A stretch of 64,000 nucleotides of DNA from JAOUEA01 sp963762075 (GCA_963762075.1 CAVXJC010000005.1:157007-221006); one strand, 5' to 3'. Numbered from the stretch's first letter, positions 40,713 through 50,390 are shown. Notes: generated from the sequence alone by a model not told the origin. Translations and numbers: made by a program.

Positions 40713-42380
40713 ATGGAACCGAAGCCGCCAACAGGATCTGAACCGGTCCGGCCGGACCTCGGGCAGACCGACGACGCCGGTGTGACGACGGCGCCGAGCT
40801 CGGCGTCCACGAAGAGGCGCACGGCGTTGATCGCCGCCGCCGCTGTCGTCGTGGCACTCGGTGCAACCGGAGCGGCCGCCGTCAGGCTCATGGCCGGCAG
40901 CGACGCCAAGCTGTTGGAGCGCGTGCCTGCCTCGGCCGACCTCGCCTTCACCGTGTACCTCGACCCCGCCGCAGGACAGAAGATGAACCTGATGCGCATG
41001 GTCGGGGAATTCCCCGACCTGGGCGGCGAGCAGAAGCTGCGGGGCGAAGTCAACGACGTGCTCGATGAGTCGCTCGCCGAGCTGGGCCTGACGCACGAGG
41101 ATCTGGAGTGGGTGGGTTCGCAGGTGACGGGCTTCGTCGACTTCGAGCATGGGATCGATGAGCCGCAAGGGGCCGTGCTGGTCGCGGTCGACGACGAGGA
41201 AGGCGCGAGGGCTGCGATGGATGCGCTCGTCGAGACTTCCGAAGACCGGGGCGAGCGCGTGACCATCGAAGATCACGACGGCGTCGAGGTCATCATCAGC
41301 GGGGCCGGGAGCGGTGGCGCCGTTGCGTTGGTGGACGGCGTGATGATCCTCGCCTCAGGCGAAGGCGTCATCGACGACGTCATGGGCACGGAGGCCGGCG
41401 ATTCGCTCGCCACGTCGCCCACGTACACCGAAACCATCGCCGAGCTTCCAAGGGATCACTTGGCGGTCGGGTTCGTCGACGTGCCGGGCGTCATGGAGTC
41501 CATGGAACAAGCCATGGCGTTGTCCGGTGTCACGCCCGAGCAGATGAATATCCAGGGATTCGAAGGCGCGGCTGCGTCGCTGTCGGCGGAGCCCGACGGC
41601 TTCGCGATCGACGCGTTCATGAGCGTCGATGCATCGCAGCTCAGCGACGAGCAGCGCGAGCTGCTCGGCAGTGACCACACGAATGCCTTGATCGATCTCG
41701 TCTCGGCCGACGCGTTCGGGTTCGCGGCGCAGACGGGTCTCCACGGGCTCGAGCAGACATTCGAGGATCTGGCAGCGCAGGATCCAACCGCTGCTGCCGA
41801 GCTCGAGCGGCTGGGCGTGACCGGCCCCGGCGGCCTCACGTCGATCCTCGGCCCCGACGTTGCCGTCCAGGTGACGCGAGGAACGACTCTGCCGGTCGGC
41901 GGCGCCTTCATGGTGACGACCATCGACCCCGAGGCGATGCGTACGTTGATGGATCGATGGGCGAGGCAGCTCGGCGGGGTCCTTCCCGGCGGAGGCACCT
42001 GGGCCGAGGCCGAGCATGCAGGCGTGTCGTTCGCGTACCTCGAAGGACCAGCCGAGGTGCCGGTTGCCTATGGCATCGTCGACGACGTCGCGGTCATCGC
42101 TGCGTCTCCCGACGAGATGATCGAGATCATCGAGCGCTCGCAGGGCGGGGGCAACTCGATCGCCGACGATCCGTCCTACCTCGACGCCTCCGCCGCGGTT
42201 CCCCACGATGACGGGATCTTCTTCTTCAACGTCGCCGCCTTCATGGGTTTCGTGGCTGAGCAGATGGGACCGCAAGCCGCGACCGAGCTCGAGGCGGTCG
42301 AGCCGATCACGACCGTCACGGCCGGCTCGTCGTCGGACCTCGAGGGGTCACGCGTGAGGATATTCGTGGAGATCCCCTGA
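40713..42380 (+). CDS. DUF3352 membrane-anchored exported protein
   Basis: 555 residues: cytoplasmic N-terminus, a transmembrane helix (ALIAAAAVVVALGATGAAA, about 38-56), then a large outer domain of alternating strands/helices rich in Asp/Glu, starting LLERVPASADLAFTVYLDPA and with repeated ...DGVMILASGEGVIDDV and YGIVDDVAVIAASPDEMIEI units. This matches DUF3352, an uncharacterised exported family. No catalytic residues apparent. Starts 68 nt after the tRNA-Leu, on the same strand. Confidence 0.8.
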   Translation: MEPKPPTGSEPVRPDLGQTDDAGVTTAPSSASTKRRTALIAAAAVVVALGATGAAAVRLMAGSDAKLLERVPASADLAFTVYLDPAAGQKMNLMRMVGEFPDLGGEQKLRGEVNDVLDESLAELGLTHEDLEWVGSQVTGFVDFEHGIDEPQGAVLVAVDDEEGARAAMDALVETSEDRGERVTIEDHDGVEVIISGAGSGGAVALVDGVMILASGEGVIDDVMGTEAGDSLATSPTYTETIAELPRDHLAVGFVDVPGVMESMEQAMALSGVTPEQMNIQGFEGAAASLSAEPDGFAIDAFMSVDASQLSDEQRELLGSDHTNALIDLVSADAFGFAAQTGLHGLEQTFEDLAAQDPTAAAELERLGVTGPGGLTSILGPDVAVQVTRGTTLPVGGAFMVTTIDPEAMRTLMDRWARQLGGVLPGGGTWAEAEHAGVSFAYLEGPAEVPVAYGIVDDVAVIAASPDEMIEIIERSQGGGNSIADDPSYLDASAAVPHDDGIFFFNVAAFMGFVAEQMGPQAATELEAVEPITTVTAGSSSDLEGSRVRIFVEIP

Positions 42381-42508
42381 GATCAGAGCCCCAGAACGGT
42401 CCTTCGAGTCCGACAAGAACCGCCATCGACCCTCCTGCGACAGCCCATCTGTCTTGGTGTTCGTCCAACACGCCTGATCGGCGCACATCGCCCGATACAG
42501 TGGCCGCC

Positions 42509-43438
42509 ATGGCGAGCGTGATCGAGGTCGAGGGTCTCCGCAAGGAGTACCGGCGACTTCGCGGCGGCCGCACGCTCGCGGTCGACGGCCTCGACCTCGA
42601 GGTGCCCGAGGGCGGGGTGTTCGGTTTCCTCGGGCCCAACGGGGCGGGCAAGACCACGACGATCCGATGCCTGCTGGGACTCGTCGCGCCGAGCGCCGGA
42701 CGGGTCCGGCTGCTCGGCGGCGACGTGCCCGGCGGGTTGTCGAGGTCGATACGCCACGTCGGGTCGATCGTCGAGAGTCCGGCGTTGTTCCCGCGGTTCA
42801 CCGGCAGACGGAACCTCGAGATCCTGGCGCGCATCGATGGCATCGGCCACGCGGCGATCGATGCCTCGCTCGAGCGGGTCGGGCTCGCCGATCGCGCCCG
42901 CGACCTCGTGAAGGACTACTCGCTCGGCATGAAGCAACGGTTGGGTATCGCCGCGGCGCTGCTGAAGGATCCGAAGCTGCTCGTGCTCGACGAGCCCGCC
43001 AACGGGCTTGACCCGGCTGGCATCGTCGACGTGCGCCGGCTGCTCAGATCACTCGGCGCCGAGGGGCGTACCGTCTTCGTCTCCAGCCACATCCTGTCGG
43101 AGATCCAGCAAACAGCCGATCGCGTCGCCATCGTCGCGCGAGGCAGGTTGGTCGCTGCGGGTCCGGTGGGCGAGGTGCTCGCTTCGCGAGGAAGCGAAGG
43201 GCTCGTCGTGAAGCTAAGCGATCTGCGGGCGGGACTGGACGTCTTGGTGGCGGCGGGCATCGAGGCGACGCTGCGCGACGATGCGCTGCGAGTGGCCCTG
43301 CCCGCCCGGGAGTCCGAGCGGATCTCGCGCACGCTCGCCCAACACGGCTTGTTCGTGACCGAGCTGCGTCCCGACGAGGTCGACCTCGAGACCGTCTTCC
43401 TCGATCTCACTCGCGACGAGCCGGAGACTCCGAAGTGA
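42509..43438 (+). CDS. ABC transporter ATP-binding protein
   Basis: 309 residues. Walker A GPNGAGKTTTIRCLLG, Q-loop region, signature YSLGMKQRLGIA, Walker B KLLVLDEPANGLDP, H-loop FVSSHILSEIQQT. The C-terminal ~90-residue extension is typical of drug/antibiotic or Na+ exporters of the ABC-2 type. Stop overlaps the GTG of the permease (GTGA), so the pair forms one transporter. Substrate unknown. Confidence 0.93.
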   Translation: MASVIEVEGLRKEYRRLRGGRTLAVDGLDLEVPEGGVFGFLGPNGAGKTTTIRCLLGLVAPSAGRVRLLGGDVPGGLSRSIRHVGSIVESPALFPRFTGRRNLEILARIDGIGHAAIDASLERVGLADRARDLVKDYSLGMKQRLGIAAALLKDPKLLVLDEPANGLDPAGIVDVRRLLRSLGAEGRTVFVSSHILSEIQQTADRVAIVARGRLVAAGPVGEVLASRGSEGLVVKLSDLRAGLDVLVAAGIEATLRDDALRVALPARESERISRTLAQHGLFVTELRPDEVDLETVFLDLTRDEPETPK

Positions 43439-44346
43439 TCGGGCTCTTCTCGTCTGAATGGCTCCGCATGCGGTCACGCCGGCTGGTGAAGGTGCTCGCC
43501 GTGCTGACGTTGCTCGGCATCGTCGTCGCAGTGGTGATCGGCGCCGTGCAGTCCCGGCAGCCGAGTGCCGAGGCCATGGCCCAGGCCGAGCGACAGGCCG
43601 AGAGCGACTACGCCATGTGTGTTGCCGAAGATGGCTTCGGCGCGGTGGAACCGGGTGGCGACGTCGAGAGGTTCTGCCGGGAAGGGGCCGATCCCTCGTT
43701 CTACCTTTCGGAACAGCCGCTTCGACTGTCGGAGCTCCCGGAGATCCTTCGAGGAACCGCCTTCCTGGCGATCTTGATCGGCCTCGTGATCGGCGCGTCT
43801 GCCGTCGGCGCCTCGTGGCAGACGGGCACCATGACCACCATCCTCGCCTGGGAGCCTCGGCGCGTGCGAGTGTTCCTCGCACGGGTCACCGTCGTGGCCG
43901 GTGGCGTGATCGCACTGGTCGCGGTGCTCTACGGCGTCTTCCTCGCTTTGTTCTGGGGCGCTGCGAGTCTGCGCGGCGTCACGGCGACGCCTGAAGAGTG
44001 GACGTCGCAGGTTATTGGAGTCATCGCGAGGATCGCCGCACTCGCGGGCGCGGCATCGATCATCGGTGGAGCGATCGCCATGCTCGGGCGCAATACCGCC
44101 GCGGCGCTCGGCGGGGTGTTCGTGTACTTGACCGTGTTCGAGGGGATCGTTCGCGGCCTGCGCCCCACACTCGGTCGCGTCCTCCTGGGCGACAACATCG
44201 CAACGTTGGTGATCGGTCGAGACCTCATGGCAGCGGAGGGCGGCGTGTCCCATACACCTGCCCGAGCCACGGTGGTCGTCGCCGTCTATGTCCTCGGACT
44301 GCTGGCCGTTGCCACGGCGTCGTTCCGCGTTCGCGACGTGCAGTGA
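43435..44346 (+). CDS. ABC-2 type permease
   Basis: 303 residues, about six membrane helices: an N-terminal helix (VLAVLTLLGIVVAVVIGAV), an outer Cys-containing loop (DYAMCVAEDGF ... RFCREGA, possible disulfide), then IAL/VAV-rich helices from residue 105 on. Matches ABC-2 permeases encoded with BcrA/NatA-like ATPases. Coupled to the ATPase by GTGA. Confidence 0.85.
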   Translation: MIGLFSSEWLRMRSRRLVKVLAVLTLLGIVVAVVIGAVQSRQPSAEAMAQAERQAESDYAMCVAEDGFGAVEPGGDVERFCREGADPSFYLSEQPLRLSELPEILRGTAFLAILIGLVIGASAVGASWQTGTMTTILAWEPRRVRVFLARVTVVAGGVIALVAVLYGVFLALFWGAASLRGVTATPEEWTSQVIGVIARIAALAGAASIIGGAIAMLGRNTAAALGGVFVYLTVFEGIVRGLRPTLGRVLLGDNIATLVIGRDLMAAEGGVSHTPARATVVVAVYVLGLLAVATASFRVRDVQ

Positions 44347-44432
44347 AGCTCCCGGCCAGGCCCGTCGTATAGTGACGATTCCGCGGTTCGCCACCTGCTG
44401 CGGGCCCGATCGCCGACTTCCTCGAGGCAGCC

Positions 44433-44930
44433 ATGACCCTGTCCGACAACACCCTCACGTTGATCGCTCTCATCGCGATCGGCCTCTCGGTGCTCGCGAT
44501 CTTGTTCTCGATCGCCGGTTCTGGCGGGCGACGCACGAAGACACCGGCCGGGCCGATCCAGATGAGCGATGCTTTGCGTGCAGTGCTGACCGACCAGGCC
44601 CAACGGATCGAGCGACTCGAGCAGGCGGTCCGCGCGCTGAACGCGACCGACAAGAAGCAGCAGACGCTCCTCGAAGGAAGCGTGCGTCACGTGGCCCTAT
44701 TGCGGTTCGACGCGTTCGAGGACGTCGGTGGACGCTTGTCGTTCTCGTGCGCCATGCTCGACGACCATGGCACCGGTGTCGTGATCACGTCGATCAACGG
44801 ACGCCAGGAGACGAGGGTCTACGCCAAGCCCGTCACCGCGCGAGCGAGCTCCTACAACCTCTCCACCGAGGAGGATGAAGCGATCCGCCTGGCCATGGCG
44901 CCCGCAGCCGAGCCGGTGCGAGCCCGATGA
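44433..44930 (+). CDS. DUF4446 membrane protein
   Basis: 165 residues: an N-terminal helix (TLIALIAIGLSVLAILFSIA), a coiled-coil segment (LTDQAQRIERLEQAVRALN), then the conserved block VRHVALLRFDAFEDVGGRLS, SCAMLDDHGTGVVITSING and ETRVYAKPV typical of DUF4446. Function unknown. Its stop overlaps the bactofilin ATG (ATGA), suggesting a joint envelope or cytoskeletal role. Confidence 0.85.
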   Translation: MTLSDNTLTLIALIAIGLSVLAILFSIAGSGGRRTKTPAGPIQMSDALRAVLTDQAQRIERLEQAVRALNATDKKQQTLLEGSVRHVALLRFDAFEDVGGRLSFSCAMLDDHGTGVVITSINGRQETRVYAKPVTARASSYNLSTEEDEAIRLAMAPAAEPVRAR

Positions 44931-45436
44931 TCTTCAGGCGTGACGACGACGATGCGGACCCCGTGACCGCGACTGCACCGCCCAGCGACGCTGCCGGTTC
45001 GAGCCGACGAACACGAGATCATGGAGGCGACATGGCTGAGAACAACGGTGAGGTCACGATCGTCGGCACCGGCGCCCGCCTCGAGGGCAACGTCGTCTCC
45101 GCCGGCAACCTGCGCATCGACGGCCAGGTCAAGGGTCAGATCAACGCCGACGGCGACGTAACGCTCTCGCCTCAGAGCCAGGTCGAGGCCGACATAAGGG
45201 CCCAGAACGTGAGCGTCGCCGGCAAGTTCAAGGGAAACCTGATCGTCAAGGCCAAGGCGCATCTCGCGCGCGGGGGGCGCATCGACGGCAACATCACGTC
45301 GAAGACGCTCGTGGTCGAGGAAGGTGGCATCTTCCACGGCCAAAGCATCATGGATGGGGGAGCCGCGGCTCCCCCATCCCAACAGGGCCAGCCCGGGGCG
45401 AAACCCGGCGACCAGCCGCCGGCGGCCAAGCAGTAG
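44927..45436 (+). CDS. Bactofilin
   Basis: 169 residues (an internal ATG at 45032 would give 134). Central beta-helix of bactofilins (PF04519): IVGTGARLEGNVVSAGNLRI, DGQVKGQINADGDVTLSPQS, VEADIRAQNVSVAGKFKGNL, with hydrophobic residues every second position. Flanked by a disordered acidic N-terminus and a Gly/Pro/Gln tail. Forms membrane-associated polymers that position envelope proteins. A 28-bp perfect palindrome lies in the tail coding region. Confidence 0.92.
   Translation: MIFRRDDDDADPVTATAPPSDAAGSSRRTRDHGGDMAENNGEVTIVGTGARLEGNVVSAGNLRIDGQVKGQINADGDVTLSPQSQVEADIRAQNVSVAGKFKGNLIVKAKAHLARGGRIDGNITSKTLVVEEGGIFHGQSIMDGGAAAPPSQQGQPGAKPGDQPPAAKQ
45352..45379. repeat. 28-bp perfect palindrome in the bactofilin 3' end
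   Basis: The arm GGATGGGGGAGCCG and its exact complement meet with no spacer, inside the codons for the Gly-Ala-Pro tail. As RNA it would form a very stable stem 68 nt before the serS start. It could act as a terminator/attenuator between bactofilin and serS or as a protein-binding site. Confidence 0.85.
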
Positions 45437-45446
45437 GAGCACCGCA

Positions 45447-46721
45447 ATGCTCGACATCAAGGCCATCAGAGACGAGCCCGAACGCTTCCGGATCGCGCTC
45501 GCCCGACGGGACATGGCCGAGGCCGTCGACGAGCTGCTCGCCGCCGACGAGCGTCGTCGCGCACTGACGGCGAAGGTCGACGAACTTCGCGCCGAGCAGA
45601 ACAGGACGTCGAAGGCGATCGGGCGTGCCGAGGGCGACGACAAGCAGCGGCTCATCGCAGATGTGGCGCGTGTCTCGGCTGAGATCGAGCAGATCGAGCC
45701 CGACCTCGCCGCTGCCGACGAGGCGTTGAGCTCTCTGCTCGCCTCCACGCCCAACCTCCCCCACGAGAGCTGCCCCGACGGGTTCACCGACGAAGACGCG
45801 ATCGAGGTGCGCCGTCACCTCGAGCCACCGGCCTTCGACTTCGAGCCTCGCGATCACGTCGAGCTCGGCACGTTGCTCGGCGTGCTCGACGTCGACCGGG
45901 GCTCTCGCACGAGCGGCTCACGGTTCGTCTACCTGCTCGGCGACCTCGTGTTCGTGCAGTTCGCGCTGATCCGCCACGCGATGGACATCCTGGCCGACAA
46001 GGGGTTCGTGCCGGCCATCCCCCCGGTCATGGTGCGCGAGGAGGCGATGTACGGCACGGGGTTCCTGCCCGCCGACGAGGCGCAGCTCTACACCACCACC
46101 GAGGACGAGCTCTACCTCGTGGGCACGGCCGAGGTGCCGCTCGCGGCCTTCCGCATGGGGGAGATCCTCGCCGAGGCCGAGCTGCCACTGCGCTACGCGG
46201 GCTACTCGACCTGCTTCCGGCGTGAAGCGGGCACCTACGGCAAGGACATGGGCGGCATGTTCCGGGTGCATCAGTTCGACAAGGTCGAGATGTTCGTATT
46301 CACCACGCCAGAGGAGAGCTGGAACGAGCACGAGCACCTCGTGAGCGTCGAGGAAGAGATCATCGGCAACCTCGAGGTGCCCTACCGCGTCGTGAACGTC
46401 GCCGCAGGCGATCTCGGTGGCTCTGCCGCGAAGAAATACGACATCGAGGCATGGCTGCCCGGTCAGGGCAAGTACCGTGAGCTCACCAGCTGCTCGAACA
46501 CGACCGACTACCAAGCGCGACGGTTGCAGGCGCGCGTGCGCCGGGCCGACGGGACTGTCGAGGTGCTGCACACGCTGAACGGCACTGCCACCGCGATCGG
46601 GCGAACATTGATCGCGCTGCTCGAGAACCACCAGCAGGCCGATGGCTCGGTCGTGCTGCCCGCGAAGCTGCACCCGTACCTCCCCGAGAGGCTTCGGGAG
46701 CTGCGTCCGTCGTCGGCCTGA
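45447..46721 (+). CDS. serS: Seryl-tRNA synthetase
   Basis: 424 residues. N-terminal coiled-coil arm (about 30-100) that contacts the tRNA-Ser long arm; class II motifs: motif 2 YSTCFRREAGTYGKDMGGMF with RVHQFDKVE, and motif 3 LNGTATAIGRTLIALLENHQ. Also TAEVPLAAFRMGE and ELTSCSNTTDYQARRL. Start at ATG after TAGGAGC, 10 nt downstream of the bactofilin stop. Confidence 0.97.
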   Translation: MLDIKAIRDEPERFRIALARRDMAEAVDELLAADERRRALTAKVDELRAEQNRTSKAIGRAEGDDKQRLIADVARVSAEIEQIEPDLAAADEALSSLLASTPNLPHESCPDGFTDEDAIEVRRHLEPPAFDFEPRDHVELGTLLGVLDVDRGSRTSGSRFVYLLGDLVFVQFALIRHAMDILADKGFVPAIPPVMVREEAMYGTGFLPADEAQLYTTTEDELYLVGTAEVPLAAFRMGEILAEAELPLRYAGYSTCFRREAGTYGKDMGGMFRVHQFDKVEMFVFTTPEESWNEHEHLVSVEEEIIGNLEVPYRVVNVAAGDLGGSAAKKYDIEAWLPGQGKYRELTSCSNTTDYQARRLQARVRRADGTVEVLHTLNGTATAIGRTLIALLENHQQADGSVVLPAKLHPYLPERLRELRPSSA

Positions 46722-46724
46722 TCG

Positions 46725-49658
46725 TCAGCTGCGTTCGACGGTCTCACGTGTCGGGAGCGTGAAGGCCGATTCTGCGACATGGCGCGTCACGTCGAGAGAG
46801 ACACCTTGCCAATGGGCTCGGTCGCCGTCGGCCGTCTTGCGCGCGTGACTCAAGATCCACCTCACCGACCCGTCCCGATGGATCACTCGATAGAGTTCGT
46901 CCCACGGCTCACCCGTGCGGTCGCATCGATCGCTCGCCGCTGCCAGGCGCGTGCGGTCGTCGGGATGCACGAGCCGGAAGAAGTGCCCCGGTTCGGTGAG
47001 CAGCTCGGAGGGGGGATACCCGAAGATCTCGTGGGTCTGCGGGCCGATGAAGGAGTACCGTCCTTTCCGGGTCGCCGGGTCGACGATCTCGGTCCACGGC
47101 ACCGCGGGCATCGTCTCCACGACCGATCGGAACGTCGCCTCCGATGCCTCGAGCGCCGCGTGGACCTCCGCTTCCTCGCTCACGTCGAGCAGCACACCCT
47201 GGAAGAGCGAAGGCCTCCCTTCGTCGTCTCGCTCGATCGCCTGACCGCGATCGAGCAACCACACGATCCGTCCGTCGCCCGCGATGATGCGGAAGATGTG
47301 GTTCCATGGCCCTCCGGTGGTCAGCATGTCGCGAGCGATCGCCGACATCCGTTCCACGTCGTCCGGATGCATCATCGACAACCACTTCTCGAGGTCGCCC
47401 TGCCACGACTCGATCGGCAAGCCGAGCAGATCGGCGGCCGACGGGCTGACGTACCTCATGTGCAACGTCGGTGGATCGGCGTGCTCCAGCTCGTACTCGT
47501 AGACGATCAGGGGCCCTCGCTCGGAAAGCACTCGGAATCGTTCCTCGGCAACCTCGGCTTTCTCCTGGGCCTCCTTGCGGTCGGTGACATCGAGCATGAC
47601 CCCTTGGAAGTATCGGGGTAGCCCCACCTCGTCCCGAGTGAGCAGAGTCGCTTGCTCGAGCACCCACACGACACTGCCGTCCTTGGCGAGGTATCGGAAC
47701 TCCTCGCTGAACGGTGTCCCTTCATCCCGCGACCGTTGGGTCGCCGCGATCACACGATCGCGGTCGTGGGGATGCAGTCTCGTTTCCCAGAAGCGCCCGT
47801 CGTCCCCCCACTCCTTCACCGTGAAGCCGAGTAGGTCCTCGATGCGAGGGCTCGTATAGGTGTTGCGTAGCGAGCGTTCGCTTTCGCCGGGGGCGGGCAC
47901 TCGCCAGGTGTAGACGACACCCGGGATGTACTCGACCAGCGCGCGGAACCGCTCTTCGGTCTGTCGAAGCTTCGTCTCGGCGCGCCTGCGTTCACCGATC
48001 TCGAGCGTCATCATCTCGTTGGCGTCCTCGAGCTGCGCGGTGCGTGTGAGCACGCGCATCTCCAGCTCGTCGTTCGCGAGCTGGAGCATGGCTTCAGCTT
48101 CCTTCTGTGGTGAGATGTCGAGCATCACGCCGAGCCATCGAGCGCCGTCGTCGCCCGTCACGAGCTCGGCCTGGTCTCGGACCCACACCTGCCGGCCATC
48201 GCTCGCGATGAGTCGGTATTCCCGCTGCCACGACTCCCCGGTCTCGTTGTGCAGGTCGTGTGCCGCGAGCTCTTGCTCGCGATCGTCAGGGTGCAGCAGC
48301 TCGACCCAGATGTCGGGTTGGTCGAGCCACTCCTGCCGGGGGTAGCCGAGGATCTCCTCGACGTGCGGCGACACGAACAGCGTTCTGCGCTCGTCGTCCG
48401 GGCCCATCTCGTACATGATCGCGGGCACCTGCTCCACTAGAGTGCGGTAGCGTCGCTCGGAATCGCGAAGATCCGCTTCGGTCTGTCGGGCGGCGGTCAG
48501 GTCCACGATGACGCCTTGCCATGTCTGTTCTCCTGTCGACGGGTCGATCACCATGCTCGCCTCGTCGCGCACCCACACGTCGTGCCCGTCCCGATGCAGG
48601 AAGCGGTATTCGACCGTCCAACCCGTGCTGTTGGCCCACCCTTGGGACCATCTCGCGTGGGCCGCGATCCGGTCGTCGGGGTGCAGCATGCGGAACCACT
48701 GTGCGGTGTCGGCGATGAACGCTTCGGCCGGAACCCCGAGCAGATCGATCACGTTGGGGCTCACGTACCTGCTGCCCGCCGAAGGTCCGTAGGCGTCCAC
48801 ATAGGCGACCACCGGCAGGTGCTCGATCAGCCTTCGGTAGCGTGCTTCGGAACGGTCGAGCATGACCGCCGCTTCATGCTCCGCCGTGATGTCGAGCAGC
48901 ACCCCCTGCCAGAAGAGAGGCTCACCTTCCTCGTTCAGCACCGGGATCGAATGATCACGCACCCACACGACGGTGCCGTCGGGCTTGAGGTCGCGATATT
49001 CCTCGTGGAAAGGGGACTTCGTCTGGATCGAGTCGGCCCACGTCTCTCGCACGCGTTCGAGATCGTCCGGGTGCATCGAGGAGAACCACAGATCGGAGTC
49101 GGCGAGATAGTCTCCCGGCGCATATCCGAGCATCTCGAGTGAGTTCGGGCTCACGTACAGGCTGCGGGGGCGCTGCTCGTCGGAGTCCACGTAGACGACC
49201 ACAGGCAGCCTCTCGACGAGCGATCGGTAGCGAGCCTCGGAACGTTCCGCCTGGGTGTAGGCGAACCGCTCCGGGGAGATGTCTTCGATGAAGCTCTGCC
49301 TGTACTGCACGGAGCCGTCGGATCCGAGCATCGGCGTGGATGTTTCGCGGAACCAACGCCATTCACCGTTGCGGTGCTGGAACCGATAGTCGGCTTCGAA
49401 CCGGGTCCTGCTCACGACCGACGATGCCCACTTGGCACCGATCGCGGCCCGACCGTCGGGGTGCATGCGCCTGAACCACAGCTCGGGATGTTCGAGCAGC
49501 TGGCCGGGCGCGAATCCCGAGATCTCCTCGACCCGAGGGCTCGCGTAGAGCACCCGCGGGTTGGACTCGCTGGTCAGCAGCATGACGGCCGCTGGGGAGT
49601 CCTCCACGATGCGTCTGAAGACGAGCTCGTCGTCGGGAAGCCGGGGGGTTTCGGTCAT
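46725..49658 (-). CDS. Protein of seven tandem PAS/PAC domains, no output domain
   Basis: 977 residues with no signal peptide or membrane helix. Seven PAS+PAC units of ~125 residues begin at about 10, 140, 265, 395, 560, 695 and 825. Each shows the pattern LPVVVYVDS ... SPNSLEMLGY ... WFSSMHPDD ... EEYRDLKPDGTVVWVRD ... GVLLDIT. A coiled coil (LQLANDELEMRVLTRTAQLE) lies between units four and five. After the seventh PAC only about 20 residues remain; there is no kinase, GGDEF, EAL, phosphatase or HTH domain. The stop is 4 nt from the convergent serS stop, leaving no room for a lost output. It presumably acts through a partner protein. Confidence 0.88.
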   Translation of the reverse strand: MTETPRLPDDELVFRRIVEDSPAAVMLLTSESNPRVLYASPRVEEISGFAPGQLLEHPELWFRRMHPDGRAAIGAKWASSVVSRTRFEADYRFQHRNGEWRWFRETSTPMLGSDGSVQYRQSFIEDISPERFAYTQAERSEARYRSLVERLPVVVYVDSDEQRPRSLYVSPNSLEMLGYAPGDYLADSDLWFSSMHPDDLERVRETWADSIQTKSPFHEEYRDLKPDGTVVWVRDHSIPVLNEEGEPLFWQGVLLDITAEHEAAVMLDRSEARYRRLIEHLPVVAYVDAYGPSAGSRYVSPNVIDLLGVPAEAFIADTAQWFRMLHPDDRIAAHARWSQGWANSTGWTVEYRFLHRDGHDVWVRDEASMVIDPSTGEQTWQGVIVDLTAARQTEADLRDSERRYRTLVEQVPAIMYEMGPDDERRTLFVSPHVEEILGYPRQEWLDQPDIWVELLHPDDREQELAAHDLHNETGESWQREYRLIASDGRQVWVRDQAELVTGDDGARWLGVMLDISPQKEAEAMLQLANDELEMRVLTRTAQLEDANEMMTLEIGERRRAETKLRQTEERFRALVEYIPGVVYTWRVPAPGESERSLRNTYTSPRIEDLLGFTVKEWGDDGRFWETRLHPHDRDRVIAATQRSRDEGTPFSEEFRYLAKDGSVVWVLEQATLLTRDEVGLPRYFQGVMLDVTDRKEAQEKAEVAEERFRVLSERGPLIVYEYELEHADPPTLHMRYVSPSAADLLGLPIESWQGDLEKWLSMMHPDDVERMSAIARDMLTTGGPWNHIFRIIAGDGRIVWLLDRGQAIERDDEGRPSLFQGVLLDVSEEAEVHAALEASEATFRSVVETMPAVPWTEIVDPATRKGRYSFIGPQTHEIFGYPPSELLTEPGHFFRLVHPDDRTRLAAASDRCDRTGEPWDELYRVIHRDGSVRWILSHARKTADGDRAHWQGVSLDVTRHVAESAFTLPTRETVERS

Positions 49659-49727
49659 TCCCGGCAGGGTAGCGCGAAGTGGGCGCCGCCGGGAAGCGGG
49701 AAGCGTCGGAACCGTCCTCGTCGCGGG

Positions 49728-50390
49728 TCACGCCGGCACGCGGCGGATCGACGGAACGTACGCGGGAGGCTCGGGCGTGGCCGGCTGGCGGAACAGCCAC
49801 TCGTACGACTCGAACGGCAGCACGTCGACGGCATAGGCGTCGAGGAGATCTGCCCTCAGGGCAGCAGGCGTGACGTCGATCACGCGGGTTTGCCGACCGT
49901 CGGGAACCATGATGCCCGATCGGTGCTCGTCGCAGAGAGGGTAGAGCCGTCCGGCGAACGCATGGATGACTGCAGGATTTCCCGTGCCGGGCTCGAACCA
50001 CGCGCACATGACGCACACCAGGGCCAGCCGGGAGGGATAGGCGAACTGCGCGCGCCACCCGCGTTCGTGTTCGATCACCGTGCCCCAGAGCGAGACGGTC
50101 CCGACGACGGCGGGAGGGGGCCACGCGGGACGCGGCCGGCCGAAGGTCGCGAGGGAACGGCCGGCGTAGATGCCGCATCGGCAGTCAAGCGCGGGAGCGT
50201 GGTGCGATCCACGTCCCACCGACAGGAGCGATGGTCTGCCGCACCTCGCTTCGACCGCACCTCGCGGCGGCCAGGCGTCGACGCCCGAGCCCGCCGGAAG
50301 CAGCGATGGTTTCGTCAGACTGGCCGAGAGGTTCCAGATGCGCCAGCCCTCGACCGGCTCGCTGCGGGTGTCGACCTGATCGCGATCCAT
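49728..50390 (-). CDS. Conserved actinobacterial hypothetical with Cys/His cluster
   Basis: 220 residues from MDRDQVDTRSEPVEGWRIWN (an ATG 33 nt upstream is also possible). The N-terminal half carries EARCGRP, HHAPALDCRCGIYAG (Cys/His cluster, possible zinc site) and the patterned VVGTVSLWGTVIEHERGWRA with QFAYPSRL, which recurs in actinobacterial hypothetical proteins. The C-terminal half (CVMCAWFEPGTGNPAVIH ... LCDEHRSG) has three more Cys/His. Not assigned to a function. Isolated gene upstream of the PAS-repeat protein. Confidence 0.6.
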   Translation of the reverse strand: MDRDQVDTRSEPVEGWRIWNLSASLTKPSLLPAGSGVDAWPPRGAVEARCGRPSLLSVGRGSHHAPALDCRCGIYAGRSLATFGRPRPAWPPPAVVGTVSLWGTVIEHERGWRAQFAYPSRLALVCVMCAWFEPGTGNPAVIHAFAGRLYPLCDEHRSGIMVPDGRQTRVIDVTPAALRADLLDAYAVDVLPFESYEWLFRQPATPEPPAYVPSIRRVPA

